A stretch of 64,000 bases of DNA from Colias croceus (GCF_905220415.1 NC_059551.1:3978001-4042000), one strand, 5' to 3'; numbered from the stretch's first letter, positions 22,606 to 37,200 are shown. Notes: generated from the sequence alone by a model not told the origin. Numbers and translations are program-made.

Positions 22606-22788
22606 CTAGCGGTCCGCCCCGGCTTCACCCGTGGTACATATTTCGCAATAAAAGGTAGCCTATGTTCTTTCTCAGGGTCTAAAGATTGTCTGTGCCAAAT
22701 TTCATCAAAATCGGTTGAGAGGTTTAAGCGGGAAAGCGTAAGACACAGACAGACAGACAGAGTTACTTTCGCATTTATAATATTAGTA
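22606..22788 (-). mobile_element. Helitron-like element, copy A type, reversed
   Basis: Read on the minus strand it begins with 'tactaatattataaatgcg', has the CTGT run, and ends with 'ggtgaagccggggcggac' and CTAG. It is the same family as 8914, with several substitutions and a different middle. Confidence 0.7.
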
Positions 22789-25700
22789 GGGATAATAGGG
22801 ATTGATAACTTCAATCAGTTCTGGGATTATCGATATTGCACGAGACTGTTTGTATTTAGTTGAATATTGTGTTTATTCATAGAAGGAAAAAATTGCCAGC
22901 GATAAATGATGAAATCTAAAGATAAAAACAAGAGTTACTGATTAGCTTCTGAATATTATTAGTAATAACGGAAAATAATATGATTAATGGCATCCAGTTT
23001 TGTTTTTTCTTCGAAAATTCGGTTGTAGTGGCTTATCTCAGAGGATAAGAAGATAAATTAATATTATATTGCTCAGTGTACACAAAAATACTATATATCA
23101 TTTTGGCTAGAACATAACATATATATAGTCAATAAAACATTATAATTTGACTAGAATTAGCAATTATATTTTATCCTTAAATATAAATGCTTCAGTAATT
23201 CTGTCTTTCCTTAGAATTGCAGATTTTGTAATCCAAGGAAAAATTGATTTTAGTATGATTAAGCAGTAAGTATTTAGTAAGTTATTTTTGTTTGATTTTG
23301 TTTTGTATTGTGTGTGCAATAAAGTGTTTTTTATTTATTTATTATTTTTATTAAGTAGTTCCAGTAGTATAGTTATCGATATGAATTATTAATGTGCTTA
23401 TGTCACACATGACCAATCTACTAGGTACTACTAAATTCGGTAGTCACACTTTTCAAAGAAGCTATGACAAATTTATTACAAAATATTCATACGACATTAT
23501 CTATGATTGAACATTTCTCTTGAATATTTAAATTATTACCTATATTTATCTATGTAAATTTCTACCAAACATTTATGCTTAGAAATTTAGATACATTTTG
23601 ATTATTTTACAAACTTTGTAACTTCCTACATCAAATTCAATGTATGATAAGCTAATTTATTCTCAGTATAATAATTTAGTCTCTAAATAAATAAATAAAT
23701 ATGTTAATAAATTACCTTCATCGCTACCTAGCTACGAGAAGACCGTTGAAGAAGTTGTTGGTAGGTACATGTTCTTTTTCTTATTTTATGTTCTTTCTGT
23801 ATTTATATTTCTTCCGTGTGTATAATAAAGTATTAAATACAGTTGTAGACCAAACCAAAACTTTAATTCAAGAACTACTCATATTCATAATATCTTAGAT
23901 CTTAGGACTAAAGGTCTTTTCGCCGCTCTTAGGTCAAAACACTTGACCGATAGTAATCCGTTCCCATGCTTTTAATAATAGTCAGTAGCGAGTTATCAAA
24001 CTGATATCGGAAGTTATGCCAATATTATTCAAATCCTATGTCAGCTTGTTCTTAGAAGTTAAAAAAGGTAAATACATGTCCTTTTTTATAGCGTTGATTT
24101 TTTATATTTTCCTGTAACTTATCTTATCTAAATGCAAACCATATTTATTGAGATTGAAATTATTAAGAAAAGCGACCAAACGAAGAAATGTATTTTCCAA
24201 AAAATTGTAGTAGGTTTTCTTATATCGATTAAGAAATTTGAAGAAATTCTAAAAAGTAGCCTGTAATAAATTTTTAGAGCAAGTCTAGTGATAGTACATT
24301 AATTCGCTATCGTTTATTTGACATGTAAATACACCATTCTGCGTGGGAATTAGGATTCATAAATTATTTTATGTGACTTAATTAAGTTTACATTTAATTG
24401 AATATTTTATGGATGAGCATAATCGGAGAAGTATAGCGATAGGTGGTAACTCAGAAGTTATTGTTTTTGCATATTTTTTTTTATAGCCTTATGAAAAAAC
24501 ATTAGCAGAAGTCATAGCAATATTTAATTTAGTGCGTACTAAAACTATCGGAGTTACATTCAAAGTGACTTTTTTGACCGGTTTTTGTTTGAAACAAAAA
24601 TGTTAATTGTACAATTTTTTCGTTAGTCGCGTTCCGTCCACGCGCCGCTGTTGTAAAACAATTTAAGAACAATGCCATCATATTTAACAAAATATGAGAA
24701 TTCCTTACGGATAATAACTATTGGACAATATTTTCAGAAGGTTGAAAAAGTGTAATGGCCAACTTCTTACTAAATGACTGATATTTTATGGTACAATTTA
24801 AATATAACCTGTAAGTAGATTGTAGAATCTTCACGTTGTTTGAATTTTTGTGAACAATAATTATAGACACACATTGTTACAATATAGAATTTATATTTCG
24901 ATACATATATCTAATAAGTACCTATAGGTATAGAAATAGTTTCACCTTGTGTACCTACCTATAGGCTTAGAAGATGAAAAAGCTTTATAGATATTTTGCA
25001 TGAATACAATGGAATATATCAAATACAAGTTTGGGATGAAATATTTTTTCAATGTAGTTCAGTTCAGAAGCTTTCTAACATGTCCTTCATGAAGTTCAAA
25101 GTAATCTATTAATCCTGGTCATCCCAGTTTAGACGAAACTACAGATTAAATTTATTTATACTTATCGAAGGTTTCTCTAAATAAAAGATTAGCTTAGTAT
25201 CGACTGGTTTCAAAACTGTTAAAATCAAAATGTTACATAGATTTTTGAAAACAGCGGTACCTCATTGTTACACAGCCAAACTCATCAAAAGAGTCGTAAC
25301 AAATAACTGTGAGTTTTGAGTTTGAGTTTAACCGTATCTTCACGCGTATCAAACTAATTATTAGCTTCGTCTACAACAGCAGGGCGTAGACAAAAACACA
25401 ATGGTATAAACATGGAAATACGCGTTAAATGTACTATTTGTATGGACGGTCATTATCGTTGATATTTGACACAAAATGTCAATACAAGATACACAATGGG
25501 ATGCTCATGCGACGCTTTGTTTACAGGAAAACCATTAAACGTTATTGGCCGAAACATTTTTTGATGTTACTCGGAATTTTGATTTTGTAATTGCTAATGG
25601 GCATTATTTTTTTGTGATTGCTGTTTTATAACTGTATAATTTCGATAAAGTAGATGCTACAATGTGAATCATGAATTAAGGTAGCAAATATATATTTATT

Positions 25701-27725
25701 ACTATACCAACAATTTTTATTTATTTTTAGATAGGTATATTTTCAATCTAGGATCAGTTTCCAATCTTCTGAATCTGAATAAATATTATTAAAAATATAC
25801 ATTAGATACGCAGTCACTCTTATTTTAGGAATATTTATTATTCACCACTGAAATAGTAGTACTAGACGTACTACTACTACCTGTACTACTACAAGACTTG
25901 CCTACTGTATCTATTAGTTACCTACTATTATTTTATTTTATTTTTATGTTATTGTGATGCTTAAATAGTAAGATCAAAACACAGATGCAGTTTTACTATA
26001 CCCTATGCCTTTTATTTTACAGTAAAAACGTAATAAATTTCAATATAATTTATGTCCCGAAAATGTGACCTACTGTTTTTATTACCCACCACCCCTTCAC
26101 TGTTTATCGGTAATTTAATCGATTCGAACCAACTTTAAAGTTTACAGCCAAACACGACGAACAATTAGTTTTTAATTTTTTTACTCCATCCAAAAAGTTT
26201 ATAGTTAAATTCCTTGTAGACTTACGAAGTTAAAATGCACCTTAATCATTTGTAATAGAGCGTTTCTAAATTTATAGATAATGTAGTAATTCAATGTTTT
26301 ACGATAGCTCTAAAAATAAAATTTATTAGTATGACAATTCGCTGAACGTCCGTTTTTGCTGCAAACCCTTTATCGTTTTATAGCCCTGTGACATCGATTT
26401 AAGAATAGCCAAAAGGTGTGCAGCATCAACATTACAAAGCAAGGAATAAGGAAACCAACTTTGTGAGGTAAAAAAGAAGTATTCCTTGCTAAGATATTTT
26501 ATATGATAACAATCCAAGAATCAATCTAGTCTAATACCTACTGCTGAGTAGTAAACAGAGTATTTAATAATTTAGTAGCTAAACACCGAAAAAAGAGACG
26601 ATCACAAAATTATTTTAGTCAACAATTTAATGAGTACAGATTAAAAATAAACTAACACATTTAAAACACAAAAAAAGACATTGCCTCGCTCGTTTCAAGT
26701 AGCCCAACATTATAATCATGGTAATACTTGACATTCCTTAAAACGCGAAACACATGTCCTCATGTTTGCCATAACGTTATCTCACAACTCATTTACAAGT
26801 TTAGATAGCTGCACACTTACGCATTAGCTGCGAAGAGGGACCCTGTATACGTAAGCGCTGTAGCGCTTTATTCAGTTGCTCTACATTGGAATTCAAAGCT
26901 GTAAAAGCTCTAAAGGCACAAACAGCGCTGCAGAGTTTAAAGTATTATTGTTTTGTAATATATTATTCATATTGCGAATGTTCTTCGTAAATGATGCATT
27001 AAAAAGAATCTCAAAAATGTTTCAGAAAAAATTATTTATTAACTTTGACATTAAATACGTTACGAAAAACTTAGTATATTGCAGCGTATGCACAACATAT
27101 CTTTAAAAATTTTCATTATTGTATTAATTGTAATATGCATACTAAAATGACAAAATAAATATCATACAGCGCTTCTTTCGCTTGATTGTATGTCTATACC
27201 ACTTCAGTTTTCATCTTTTTAAGCTGTACTGATAAGCGAGTGAAAATGTTCACAGAAAAGGTGTTCGGTTTTAAGTGACGATGACTATTTTTGACACGTA
27301 CAAGTTAAGGGAAGCTAAAAAATGTTTACGACATATTGCCGCGATAAGTAGGCGCAAAAATGAGTGGATATCGTGAATATCACTTTAGTTGGGACTAGTT
27401 TTAATTTTATTGTTATTTTGCTACAAGTAAAAATACAACATCTTCTATAGCTAGCCCAACAGATGATGATATTACCAACAAATATTATATTATTGTTTAA
27501 CACCATTAATTAAACTGGGACTCTACATAATATTACAAGGATTGCTTTGTAACTTCCAGTGCCTAAGAAAATGTATATTAATTACTATAATATAATAAAT
27601 TTCTTATTTGAATCAATAATCAATATTTTATATAAAAATATATATTACAATTTAATTTCATAAATAATAGTGACAAAAATAAGTTGGATCTGTTTATTGT
27701 CGGAGTTATTCCTGCAAACCATACT
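22789..27725. other. Gene-free AT-rich DNA
   Basis: No gene is recognised. Short open frames at 23701-23898, 26326-26517 and 26876-27106 lack domains. A GC-richer block at about 26680-26880 holds a short palindrome 'aagcgctgtagcgctt' near 26851 and could be a conserved non-coding element. Most of the rest is A/T-rich with no visible structure. Confidence 0.4.
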
Positions 27726-27728
27726 TAA

Positions 27729-27881
27729 GAGTCGATTTTTCAATCCTTGGTTAAAATTTATCCGTCCAATAAAGTATTACACGAACATTTTAAAATGTCA
27801 CCTGTAAACTGTCATATACGGACAATTAGAATACATTTTTGAAATGGTATCTAGTTTAATATTCGATTCGATGTATAAGTC
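27729..27881 (-). mobile_element. Harbinger-type MITE, truncated copy
   Basis: It matches, in reverse orientation, the MITEs at 38038 and 40591 over about 150 bp, starting with TAA and 'gagtcgatttttcaatcc'. The terminal repeat at its far end is missing, so this copy is truncated or decayed. Confidence 0.7.
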
Positions 27882-28130
27882 ATGTCATACATACCTACTC
27901 TCTATCAAAACTATTGCCTATTTAATTCTCCAGTTACGTCAATCAAAGTTTCCCATAGTATCATACTGATCATAACGAAGCCGTGGGGTGGCCGATAAGG
28001 GAGCCAGATGCACCATCCGCCCACCGATTATGTTACATTGCGATTATATCATAGATACTTTAGTTTATTTTATTGCGATGAAAAGGATTCAGAAAATGGT
28101 GTGACTCTAAATAGTTTGTTGCAACATCAT
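27882..28130. other. Spacer with a GC-rich patch
   Basis: A GC-richer patch at about 27975-28035 contains 'gtggggtggccgataaggga'. I do not recognise it as a gene. A regulatory element is possible. Confidence 0.3.
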
Positions 28131-28284
28131 TACATAGTATAAAAAAGTCGCTTACTCTGTCAAAACTATGAAACTGATTTTGATGTTGTTTTTAATTAGA
28201 TATAGTGATTCAAGGGGAAGATTTTAGTATATTATAATTTATAGGTTTCAGACGAAGCGGGCGAAGCCGCGGGCGGAAAGCTAG
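28131..28284 (+). mobile_element. Helitron-like element, third subfamily
   Basis: It begins near 'acatagtataaaaaagtcgc' and ends with 'gaagcgggcgaagccgcggg' followed by CTAG at 28281-28284. It has the Helitron-style GC hairpin end but another body. A truncated relative lies at 45684. Confidence 0.65.
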
Positions 28285-31200
28285 TGACTAAATATAATGA
28301 GTGAAATACAGACAATATCACGCTCAGAATAACCCAGAGCTGGTTTTAATACAGTTAATACGAGTATTATTCTTATACCTATTCGATTTTTTGCATTTGT
28401 AGTTTCCTGGCATTTTTAATATTTAAACACGATCTATCAAAATATTTCTTAAAATAGAAGTTCGTTTAAAAAATAACGAATTTACGTCTAACAAAAATTG
28501 TAACTAAGAAATACAATATTAATCTACAAGAGAACTCTATGAAAAATCGACCCAATTTTAATCCTTATCCAAAAATTTCTGCAAGTTCCGCAGACCGTTT
28601 CGGTCAATTTCACGTTTCATTTAAATCTGCGAAGATATGTCGACATTTCTCCGAATTTAAGCGTAAATACAGAAGCCACTTTGAAATAATATAAACATGT
28701 GGTGACATTTTTTATAGTCAGCATTTGATCTATAACCAAAGATGAGATTAAAGACTATAAGTTTGAGGTTTGAATTAACTGTGCAAGTAGATTAGATAGA
28801 GAGATGTTATTCAAGGTTTTAAGGTTTCTTCAATTTATTTTTCATCGATTTTAAAGAAAGAACAAAACTAAAGAATGATAAAGAATTTTAAAATAGTTAC
28901 CTTCGTTCGTTAACTCTACACAAAATAATGCTACGCTATTTTGTTGTAGGTAGGTATATCCTAAAAACCTTAAAAGAGCATCAAAAAAGTGAAACGTCGA
29001 CAAGTAATTTCATTTTCAAAGGACGTATTGTCATTACCATAGTCAATAATGCGTTCAAATCAGAACTGTACAAATGCACGCGCATTATCCCCATATACAT
29101 TGTGAGGCGATGCCCCGCTAGGCTACAGTTAGAACAACTATTCCTCTTATAATTACCTTGGTGACGATTCTTTTCTTATTGCTTATTGAATTGGTCAAAA
29201 TACGAAGGCACGCTTACACCCCACGCCCATTGTCCGACGATCAACACACCGCATTTAGTCAAAATTTCGGTTTACATTTCTGGGAAGCAATGCCATTCTC
29301 AACATTTGTAACTTGTCAAACTCAAGGCCCGTTATGGCTCGCAAGCGACAGTTACTCATGTTTTTTGCTCCTCTAAATTTATGAGAACCAATAAATATTC
29401 AAAATTAGGTTATTTTATTAGAGCAGACTTCCATAGTAGTCATACAGTTCTTACTTTCAATGTTTTGTTAATGGTCGATGTAAAACGGCTTTGTTTATTG
29501 TTTTGTGATCCAATAAAAAGTTTCGCTTTTAAAGGTCACTTTTTGGCGTATGACTAATATTTCTTTAGAACACTTTCGTTTTTTAAAACATTTGCTATTA
29601 GTACAGAATTGTATCTTTGGACATTTTTTTAATTATTTTGAGAATGAGGCACGAGCTTATGCCAATTGTAATTATAAATATTTACAAGTCACAAGGAAGA
29701 GTACTGAGTAAAAAATCATCATGGAAAGTCATCATTGGCACAAACTAAATGACTAAAATATAATCTAAATAAATATTAAAATATTATACGAATGTTAATG
29801 CAATAATAATTCTCATTCTCCTTCTGAACCACTTACAAAAATTATAACATACCTTCTACTTACACAGGTAAGCAATACATAATATTTTAATGAATTATGT
29901 CTATATATTTCAATTCTTTCCGGCTTTTTATAAAATGCATGACACTTTCATTACTTGAAATCATAGGTTTAACCTTGCAAGTTCTAACATCATTTTACTT
30001 TAGACAGCAGATAGTAATATTATGTTGCAGAAAATACTCTATGAGCTGCATTTTAGATAAAGTTCAGTAAGATAATGAAATACATAATATGAAGATAATC
30101 TTTTAGCCTCTAACACACCACTCCCCTGTGTTCCAATGTGTGTGTGTATTCTGTAAACATATTATTTAGGAGTTTCATTCTCAATATTAGTCATCAACTC
30201 AACAGTTACAATTTTATTACTGAATTTCCATTAGTTCCGCTAGATAAATGATACATTCTACAGAAAATAGTCCAGTGAAAGTATATTATAAATAACCTCT
30301 TTCTTCCTAATAAGCGTTGCGAATGCTTCACAAACAGAATTTCACTTTTACATCCTAATTACCCTTTCTTCAACTACCCTTTTAGGATTTATGGTCACAC
30401 CATTTCGCGCAAACGATACAATGTTTGTCGCAGGGCTTTGTTCATTGTTTCCTCGTTCCAAATAAATGCAACTCTTTCTCCTTTGATTCGTCTAGCGGTG
30501 CTTTTCAACTATTGCCGTTGTTTGAACCGTAAACAAAACGGTCCTTGTTACGGTAAGTAAAAGGGTAAATAAAATTAGTTTTCGGAACTTTCCTGGACCG
30601 AGACGTTGCTGAATAATGGCCTTTACTACCCTTGCTTTCCTTAGTTTATATGGCTGTTAATTCCTTGCACATCTTCTAGCGACCTTGTACGTTGAATTAT
30701 TTATTGTATTTCACAATATTACAAGCACAGTTATGCGATTTGTTGCGATTTTTATTGCATGGTTTATGTTCGCGAAGTGCCTAACGAACCCTTTGCAATT
30801 ATGTTTTGTTAAACCCGTTAGTTTTTATGTTTTTGCGTTGTTTTATTGAGGTTTGCAGTAAAGGATTGCAAAAAGGGTTGTTAGTTTTTTAGAATCGCTA
30901 AATGTTTATTATACGTCGCCATTTTTAGCAAAATACCGTGTAACAATGTCTAATGTGTTTTTACAGGCAGATATTTATTGTATTCCGTTATTGGCATTTG
31001 GCATAGTTAAAACATTAAAACCTATGTATTTACCATCCGTTACTTCTCTTAAATACTTAAGAGAGATGAGAGTTCTTGGAATATTTTATGTCAATGTAGA
31101 CAATTTGTATGACTAGTTGTGTTGCTTTATGATCGATAAATCGAAGATTAATTATTTCATATGTGTTAATTTAAATGAGGTAGGTACTTGTTTTTAGCTA

Positions 31201-31305
31201 TAGAAGTTATTAGAGCGACCGAAGCGTAACGAAAATTACCCATCGGTATGTAGTTTTCTGTCTCAGAAGCAGTTTCAGGTTTATGCTTTGATATAGTATG
31301 TGACA
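28285..31305. other. Gene-free DNA with candidate regulatory blocks
   Basis: No gene is recognised. The block at about 30370-30680 is less AT-rich than its surroundings. It contains a SOX-like CATTGTTT (30443) and a TCF-like CCTTTGATT (30480), so it resembles an insect enhancer. Short frames at 28928-29152 and 29158-29376 lack domains. Confidence 0.4.
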
Positions 31306-31474
31306 TCTAATATATAAAAATCAATGCCACTTTTCGTTGTAATTCCATAACTCGAGAACGGCTGAACCGATTTCGATAATTCTTTTTTTATTATATTCCT
31401 TGAAGTACGAGGATGGTTCTTATGTAGAGAAAACGTTAATATGTACCACGGGCGAAGCCGGGGCGGACCGCTAG
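31306..31474 (+). mobile_element. Helitron-like element, copy A-type 3' end
   Basis: Its end, 'atgtaccacgggcgaagccg' and on to CTAG at 31471, is the same as that of copy A at 8914. The body is different, with 'ctcgagaacggctgaaccga'. It is probably a chimeric or related non-autonomous Helitron. Confidence 0.65.
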
Positions 31475-31748
31475 TATTATTTAATTTATGTGTAGACATT
31501 GTAACTTGTGAGTAGTTATGAATCTTAAAAATATTACGTTATAAAACTTGAATAAAAGAAATACATACATCATTTAAAGAAAAAGCTTGCCGAGCTTTTC
31601 TAAAGCGCCGCCTTTGTAGATAATAAACTAAGTCGATATTAAAGTAGGTAATACATAGATAAAAAAAAAATAATAATCATAAAGTTAGAAAGCTTTCACA
31701 TATCAACACAACAGTATGCAATGCAATGCTATTTTTCCTTATAAGTTA

Positions 31749-32317
31749 TAGTTCAGGATACATCGCCCATTTTTGCAAGTGACTATTATCAAGCTAATTT
31801 TCCGTTTGTAGCTTTATTTTGATGAGACGCCCAATAATTTCGTGTACGAAAGTCTCGATTGTGGTAGCTAACAGAGATAACAAGGATAAAAATTTTTGAT
31901 TTGATGGTTCTCAAATATTTGTTACTAACTGAATTTTTTTTTTGTTCAATCTCAAGATAATTACCTAAATTATTCGAAAAAATATTTGTCCTACAAAATC
32001 TATGGTTTGTTCAAAGAGTCCCCCTTTCCAAAGTGTATCGATAACGAGGTCATCATAAATGATTACTAACAAGCTGATTTTTTTGTTTTCACTTAGTTAA
32101 TGTTTATATAATTCAACAGACATATTGTCCTACAAATTGCGTAATAAATATTAGAGAAACATCAAATCCAAAAATTTTATCCTTGTTATCTCTGTTAGCT
32201 ACCACAATCGAGAGTTTCGTACACGAAATTATTCGGTGTCTCATCAAAATAAAGCTACAAACGGAAAATCAGCTTGATAGTAGTCACTTGCAAAAATGGG
32301 CGATGTATTCTGAACTA
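31749..32317. mobile_element. 569-bp MITE with ~157-bp TIRs
   Basis: Terminal inverted repeats at 31749-31905 and 32160-32317 start TAGTTCAG and match closely. TTA flanks both sides (31746-31748 and 32318-32320), a 3-bp target duplication. The interior has an imperfect direct repeat with 'ttactaac' followed by a T-rich run, and two copies of TTGTCCTACAAA. It has no ORF. A 3-bp duplication fits PIF/Harbinger or CACTA-related groups, but the ends do not settle which. Confidence 0.85.
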
Positions 32318-33050
32318 TTATCTTTCCTAACGATATAATTGAGTTATCGCTAATGATATCGTCGCTAAATGGCAATAAATCCACACTAACCATTAAAACA
32401 AATCCCGTACATAAAGCCAAAATCACGATGCATTTTATGTCAATTTGTCCTAACTCCCTCTGCGGCTGACAATTGCTTGCAGTACGTGTCAAATAACACT
32501 TTTTGTAACGGAATATTATGTCATTCCAATTTGATATCTATGCAGAAGAGATTAAGGTATATAATGGTATGTCTGGATAGTAGTGTTAATGTGATGTTTG
32601 TGTGTAGGAACCCCTGTTTGAACAACAAATTAGTTCCATTATACGCTTGTAAAGGGAGGATGTAACGCCTATAGGATTAAATGTTGTTCAATATATTTCA
32701 TAATTGAAAGTATACATTTTATTAATATCGTTCTGATCTCAAAGTTCCTTTGAGGGTAACTTAATTGTACGATTTAAGGATTCATTATTAGCTAATACGT
32801 TTGTAGATAAGGATATGGAAGATAGATTAAATAACAAAATGTAACTAGGATACATTGATAAAAAAGGTACTTAATTTAAAATGTGACGTAAATCATTTTT
32901 ATCGGGTATGAATTATAAGGGTATGAATACATAATTTCCGTACCATCTCTAAAACATATATTTATCGGGTTTCACGTTCATAAAAAATACCTATATTATG
33001 TAGGAGCTAAGTGTAGAAGAGTTAATAGTTTTGCATTTTTTGAAAAAGTA

Positions 33051-34216
33051 GGGTCAACTCATCTAATTCTGTGACAAAACAGAATATGAAAAAAAAAACA
33101 GGTTAAACTTTATAAATTTTATTTTTATTTTTAATAGGATCATTAATCAGTCTTCTATTTATCATATGAGCAAGTGTAATCTTAACATATATGAATTAAC
33201 TCAGCGTAAAATGAGCTTAATCAAACCGCGATGACTTGTCTAATTCTGTGACAATCACTTTAATTCGGTGATAGTACTTCTCTAATTCTGTTATAACCGA
33301 ATTAAGTGAGTATTTATTATTTTTTAACACAAAAGTAACAAAAATTAATAAAAAATAAAATTAATAAAAAATATAATATATTGAAACTAATAATTATGTA
33401 TTTATTAATCAACGAGAAACTATCAAAAGAGGGGAACAATAAAAAACAATATTGGACTTTATAAATTGTTTGTGTGTAGTGTGTACGGACTCATTTTTGA
33501 CTGCAGAATACTTTGAATTGCGGATGTCAGGGTTGTGTCATTATATTTTCTATTTTTATTTTTGTCTTCCTCCATGCTGTCTAAAATAAAAAAAAATAAC
33601 TCACTTAATTATGTGATAAAAACTCGATAAAAAAATAACGGACTCTTTTAAAATGCTTGAAAGCGATCCTACTTTTTTACCTGAGTAAAAATAAATATTT
33701 TCTGACTTAAACTACTAACGTATACGTACTGAAGACAATTATTAATACACGAATTGAAAATAATAAAAGTTTGCTTGGTTAATTCGGTGACACTGTTTTG
33801 AGTTGCAATCTTGAGAATCGTTAACTTTTTGAACCCAGGAAATAAGATATTGTGTAAAAACAAATGAAAAATTACTAAAACCTTTGTCGGTATCAACAAA
33901 TATATGTTTTTAACAATTAATTGTCAAAGTATCATGAACTTTAACTCACCTTTTCTATTTAAAATTAATTAAATAATGACAGCATAGTCGCACGCTACCG
34001 GTGAAACGTCAAACATGGCGGGCGCAATGACAAATCCCGTGATTGTTACTATTTCACTCGCACGATCTTAACAAAAATTTGTACACGAAAAGAAGCTTTA
34101 TTACCCTACCATAGGGTTAATTTTAATGTATTGGATTTTACTCCTATAACGCTGTGTAAGAGTCCAAACGTTGTATCTCCGAATTAAGTGAGTCACACAA
34201 TTAGGTGAGTTTACCC
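33051..34216. mobile_element. 1.17-kb non-autonomous TIR element with repeated CTAATTC motif
   Basis: The ends are inverted copies. The left is GGGTCAACTCATCTAATTCT; the right, complemented, is GGGTAAACTCACCTAATTGT. Both are flanked by TA (33049 and 34217). Variants of 'taattc(t/g)gtgac' recur at about 33062, 33240, 33270, 33290, 33605, 33780 and 34180, so the terminal motif is spread through the element. A TA duplication suggests a Tc1/mariner-related or similar superfamily. A GC-richer patch at 33985-34070 ('catggcgggcg') may be captured host sequence. No transposase is visible. Confidence 0.75.
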
Positions 34217-37200
34217 TAGGTAGGTGCTTATAATTACAGTGAGTTAGCTAGCATGTATATCAACTTAAATCTAAGCTGAAAATAAAATCCAACGAATCAA
34301 TTACATCAATTAAAAATTGGCATTTTTGTAAAATTCTTATAGTTTCTCTTCCTCTATCTTTTGTAATACAATATTATATAACTAGTTTAATGCAAAATTA
34401 TTGCATATTTGTTAGGTAATCAATTTATAACGTGGACCTTAATATTTTTCAGTTCTTTTACAAGTTTCGTTAAGGTGCTCATATTACATTTTTGTCAATT
34501 TTTTTATATAGGATTTATTCATAAGTTAGTTTAGGTGCGACTTTAAATATAATTGATAGCTAATTTATCATTTATTAGGGTAACTTATTACCGCACCCCC
34601 GAATCGTACACAACATTACTATTACTACGTAGCAAGCTTTAAGCTCAGTCACCATACATGATCTAACAAAAAGGTCCAAAAATATATCCAAATCACATTC
34701 GAAGGGCAATTTTATTATGACTAGTTTTTATTTAAAATGTACTTTAATTGTAAATGTCTCAGCCATATACATTTTTTGTGTTCGACGTGCTCCAAAATCG
34801 TGCACCCGGCTACATTCGAAATCGGTGCCTTTACAACAATCTATGTTTTGTGTATTTCAAATAGAAACAATGGTGCGTCATAAACGTCTATTTTTCCCTA
34901 CAATAAACTAATTCGTTCCTACTGTTCTATAGCATTGTAAACTTCCGAATTGTAAAGCAGTATTGCTTAACAACATTAGCGGCAGTCTTTGAAACCGTCC
35001 GTCAGTTTCAGAACGTTCTTAATGTTTTTGCAAAGTTGAAAATTGCGTAAAATATAAGTATGTAAAAATATTTTATTGCTCTAACTATGAAAGTTCGCTG
35101 GAGAAATGTTTATTGCGCAAAAGGCATTAGAAGAGAAATTGCGATAAAAAAGTGCCGTTAAAAGTTTCTTTTGCAGGCTGTTTTTTGTTATGCAATATGC
35201 AAATGTTTAAAAATTTTACCTGACTTGTGATAAAGTTTATTTAACTTTGACTTAAAACATTTAGTGGTACTAGAGTGAAGTGATAGAGCGTAATTTGCTC
35301 TATATTGTTAAAATGTAGATCCAATAAAGAACATTTAGAAAAAATACTTACGAATTTTTTAGGAATTATACACAAAATTAAAAACCATTTAATTTGGAAT
35401 CGGGTACGTTAAAGGTACATTATACATATGGAAATAATACAAATCAATTACAACAAATATCGCTTACGTTTTCATGACGGTAGGTATAATATTCCAGAGA
35501 GTTATAAAACAACGCACCCATATTTGCAAATGTAAAGTTTGTTGAAAATTGAAATATTATATTGATCCTGTTGTATCCTCTACAAAAATCATATCTTTAA
35601 TCCAATTTAGTAGCATAATAATAACGTTTTATTATATAAAGAGACCTAGAAGGCACCTTTAGTTCCCGAATCCCGCTACAATGTTTATTTTTAAATATAC
35701 TAATAATAATTAAAAAAATGCTTTCACGTGCTCCGGTTGCCCCAGTACAGTTAGGAAACGGTGCAATAGGGCAATATTCAGTAAGTTTATGGTGCAACCG
35801 TTCAATAGTTTTATAACCGGCTACTTTCTTTCCGTTACTCCAGTTATATTATTTTAAAAGTACCGACAAAGGTACCGTTCTTACTGTATCCTTTGTATGG
35901 AGAAAGCTGAATGCCGATAGACGTAATTTGTTTTTAAATGCGTCCATTTTGGTGCTTCGCGAAATTTTATTGGAATGTACAGTTGGAGCAATAAAAGGAA
36001 ATTTTGGTAAAGTATGAATTAGTAGACGATGGGAACAAGATTGAAAAACGTTCGATGAATTTATATGCAAAAAAATTTGCGATATGATATTTAATATTTA
36101 TTATCTTTTATGAGACGACTAAAACGACCTCGACATCGCATTAAGACAAACGACACACGATTCCTATGTTCTAGCCAAAAATATTATTAATATGTTGTCT
36201 TATACAGGTAGGTATTTACGGAGTCATAGCGATTAGCGACCAAAGATTAGGTAGAGAAAATAATATTATGACTCTACTTTTTCATTGCGCTAGCTCGGAG
36301 GTAGTAGGTATTACTATACTGAAGGGCTTATAGCTGTTGTAGTGCTATATATTTATTTTGTTATCCTGTGATACCGATCTCTAATCTGTAACAGTAGGTA
36401 CCGAAAATATACTGTGTGTACTTACACGACTCACCACACATGACACCAATGCGTCACCTCAAACCCGGAATTTCAATCGAAGAATAAACCGAAACGAATC
36501 TATAGAAGAAATCAATCTCAAATGTACTGAAGCACACTTTTAAATTAAGGCAAGGTGTGTGGGCTAAAGTGCGTATGAGAGTAGCATTGGTAAAATCAAA
36601 ATGCATGAAATTGCGTCACTTTAAATCGATATAATGCGGTATTTGAAGTGACGATAGCTTTCAAGTACGGTGACAATATGCAGAGGTTTAGTTTAATCGA
36701 TTGTGACGGTATTGTTGTACTGAACACCTATGTTCGATATTGGATGCGTATTTCATGCCATAAGCTGTGATTGTATAGGCGATTGTATAGCTATAGGGCA
36801 GGCTCGGCTTTTTAATAAGTACCTACTATTTGTTTGGAATTTATTTGATATTATAGTAACTGCATGATGTGAAATATTACGTAAGCTTCATTTCATGTAA
36901 TATTGATTGATTGATTTTTAGGGGATCTATCTATGTTCTAAATAGATAAATGGTACCTAGATCATCATATTTTTAAAAGTTGTTATAATTCATTGTAATT
37001 TATAGGTACCTACACGTTATACCACAGATAAAACTACATATAGATAAATAAAATTCATTTATTTTTATTTATCTGCTTTAAATATCAATATATGTAATTT
37101 GGACATTTTAACGATTCATCAAACTAATCATAAATAAGTTAAAAAATACTACCTACTTCACCAATCAAACCAAACCCAAAGCACATAAAAATTAAAGTTT

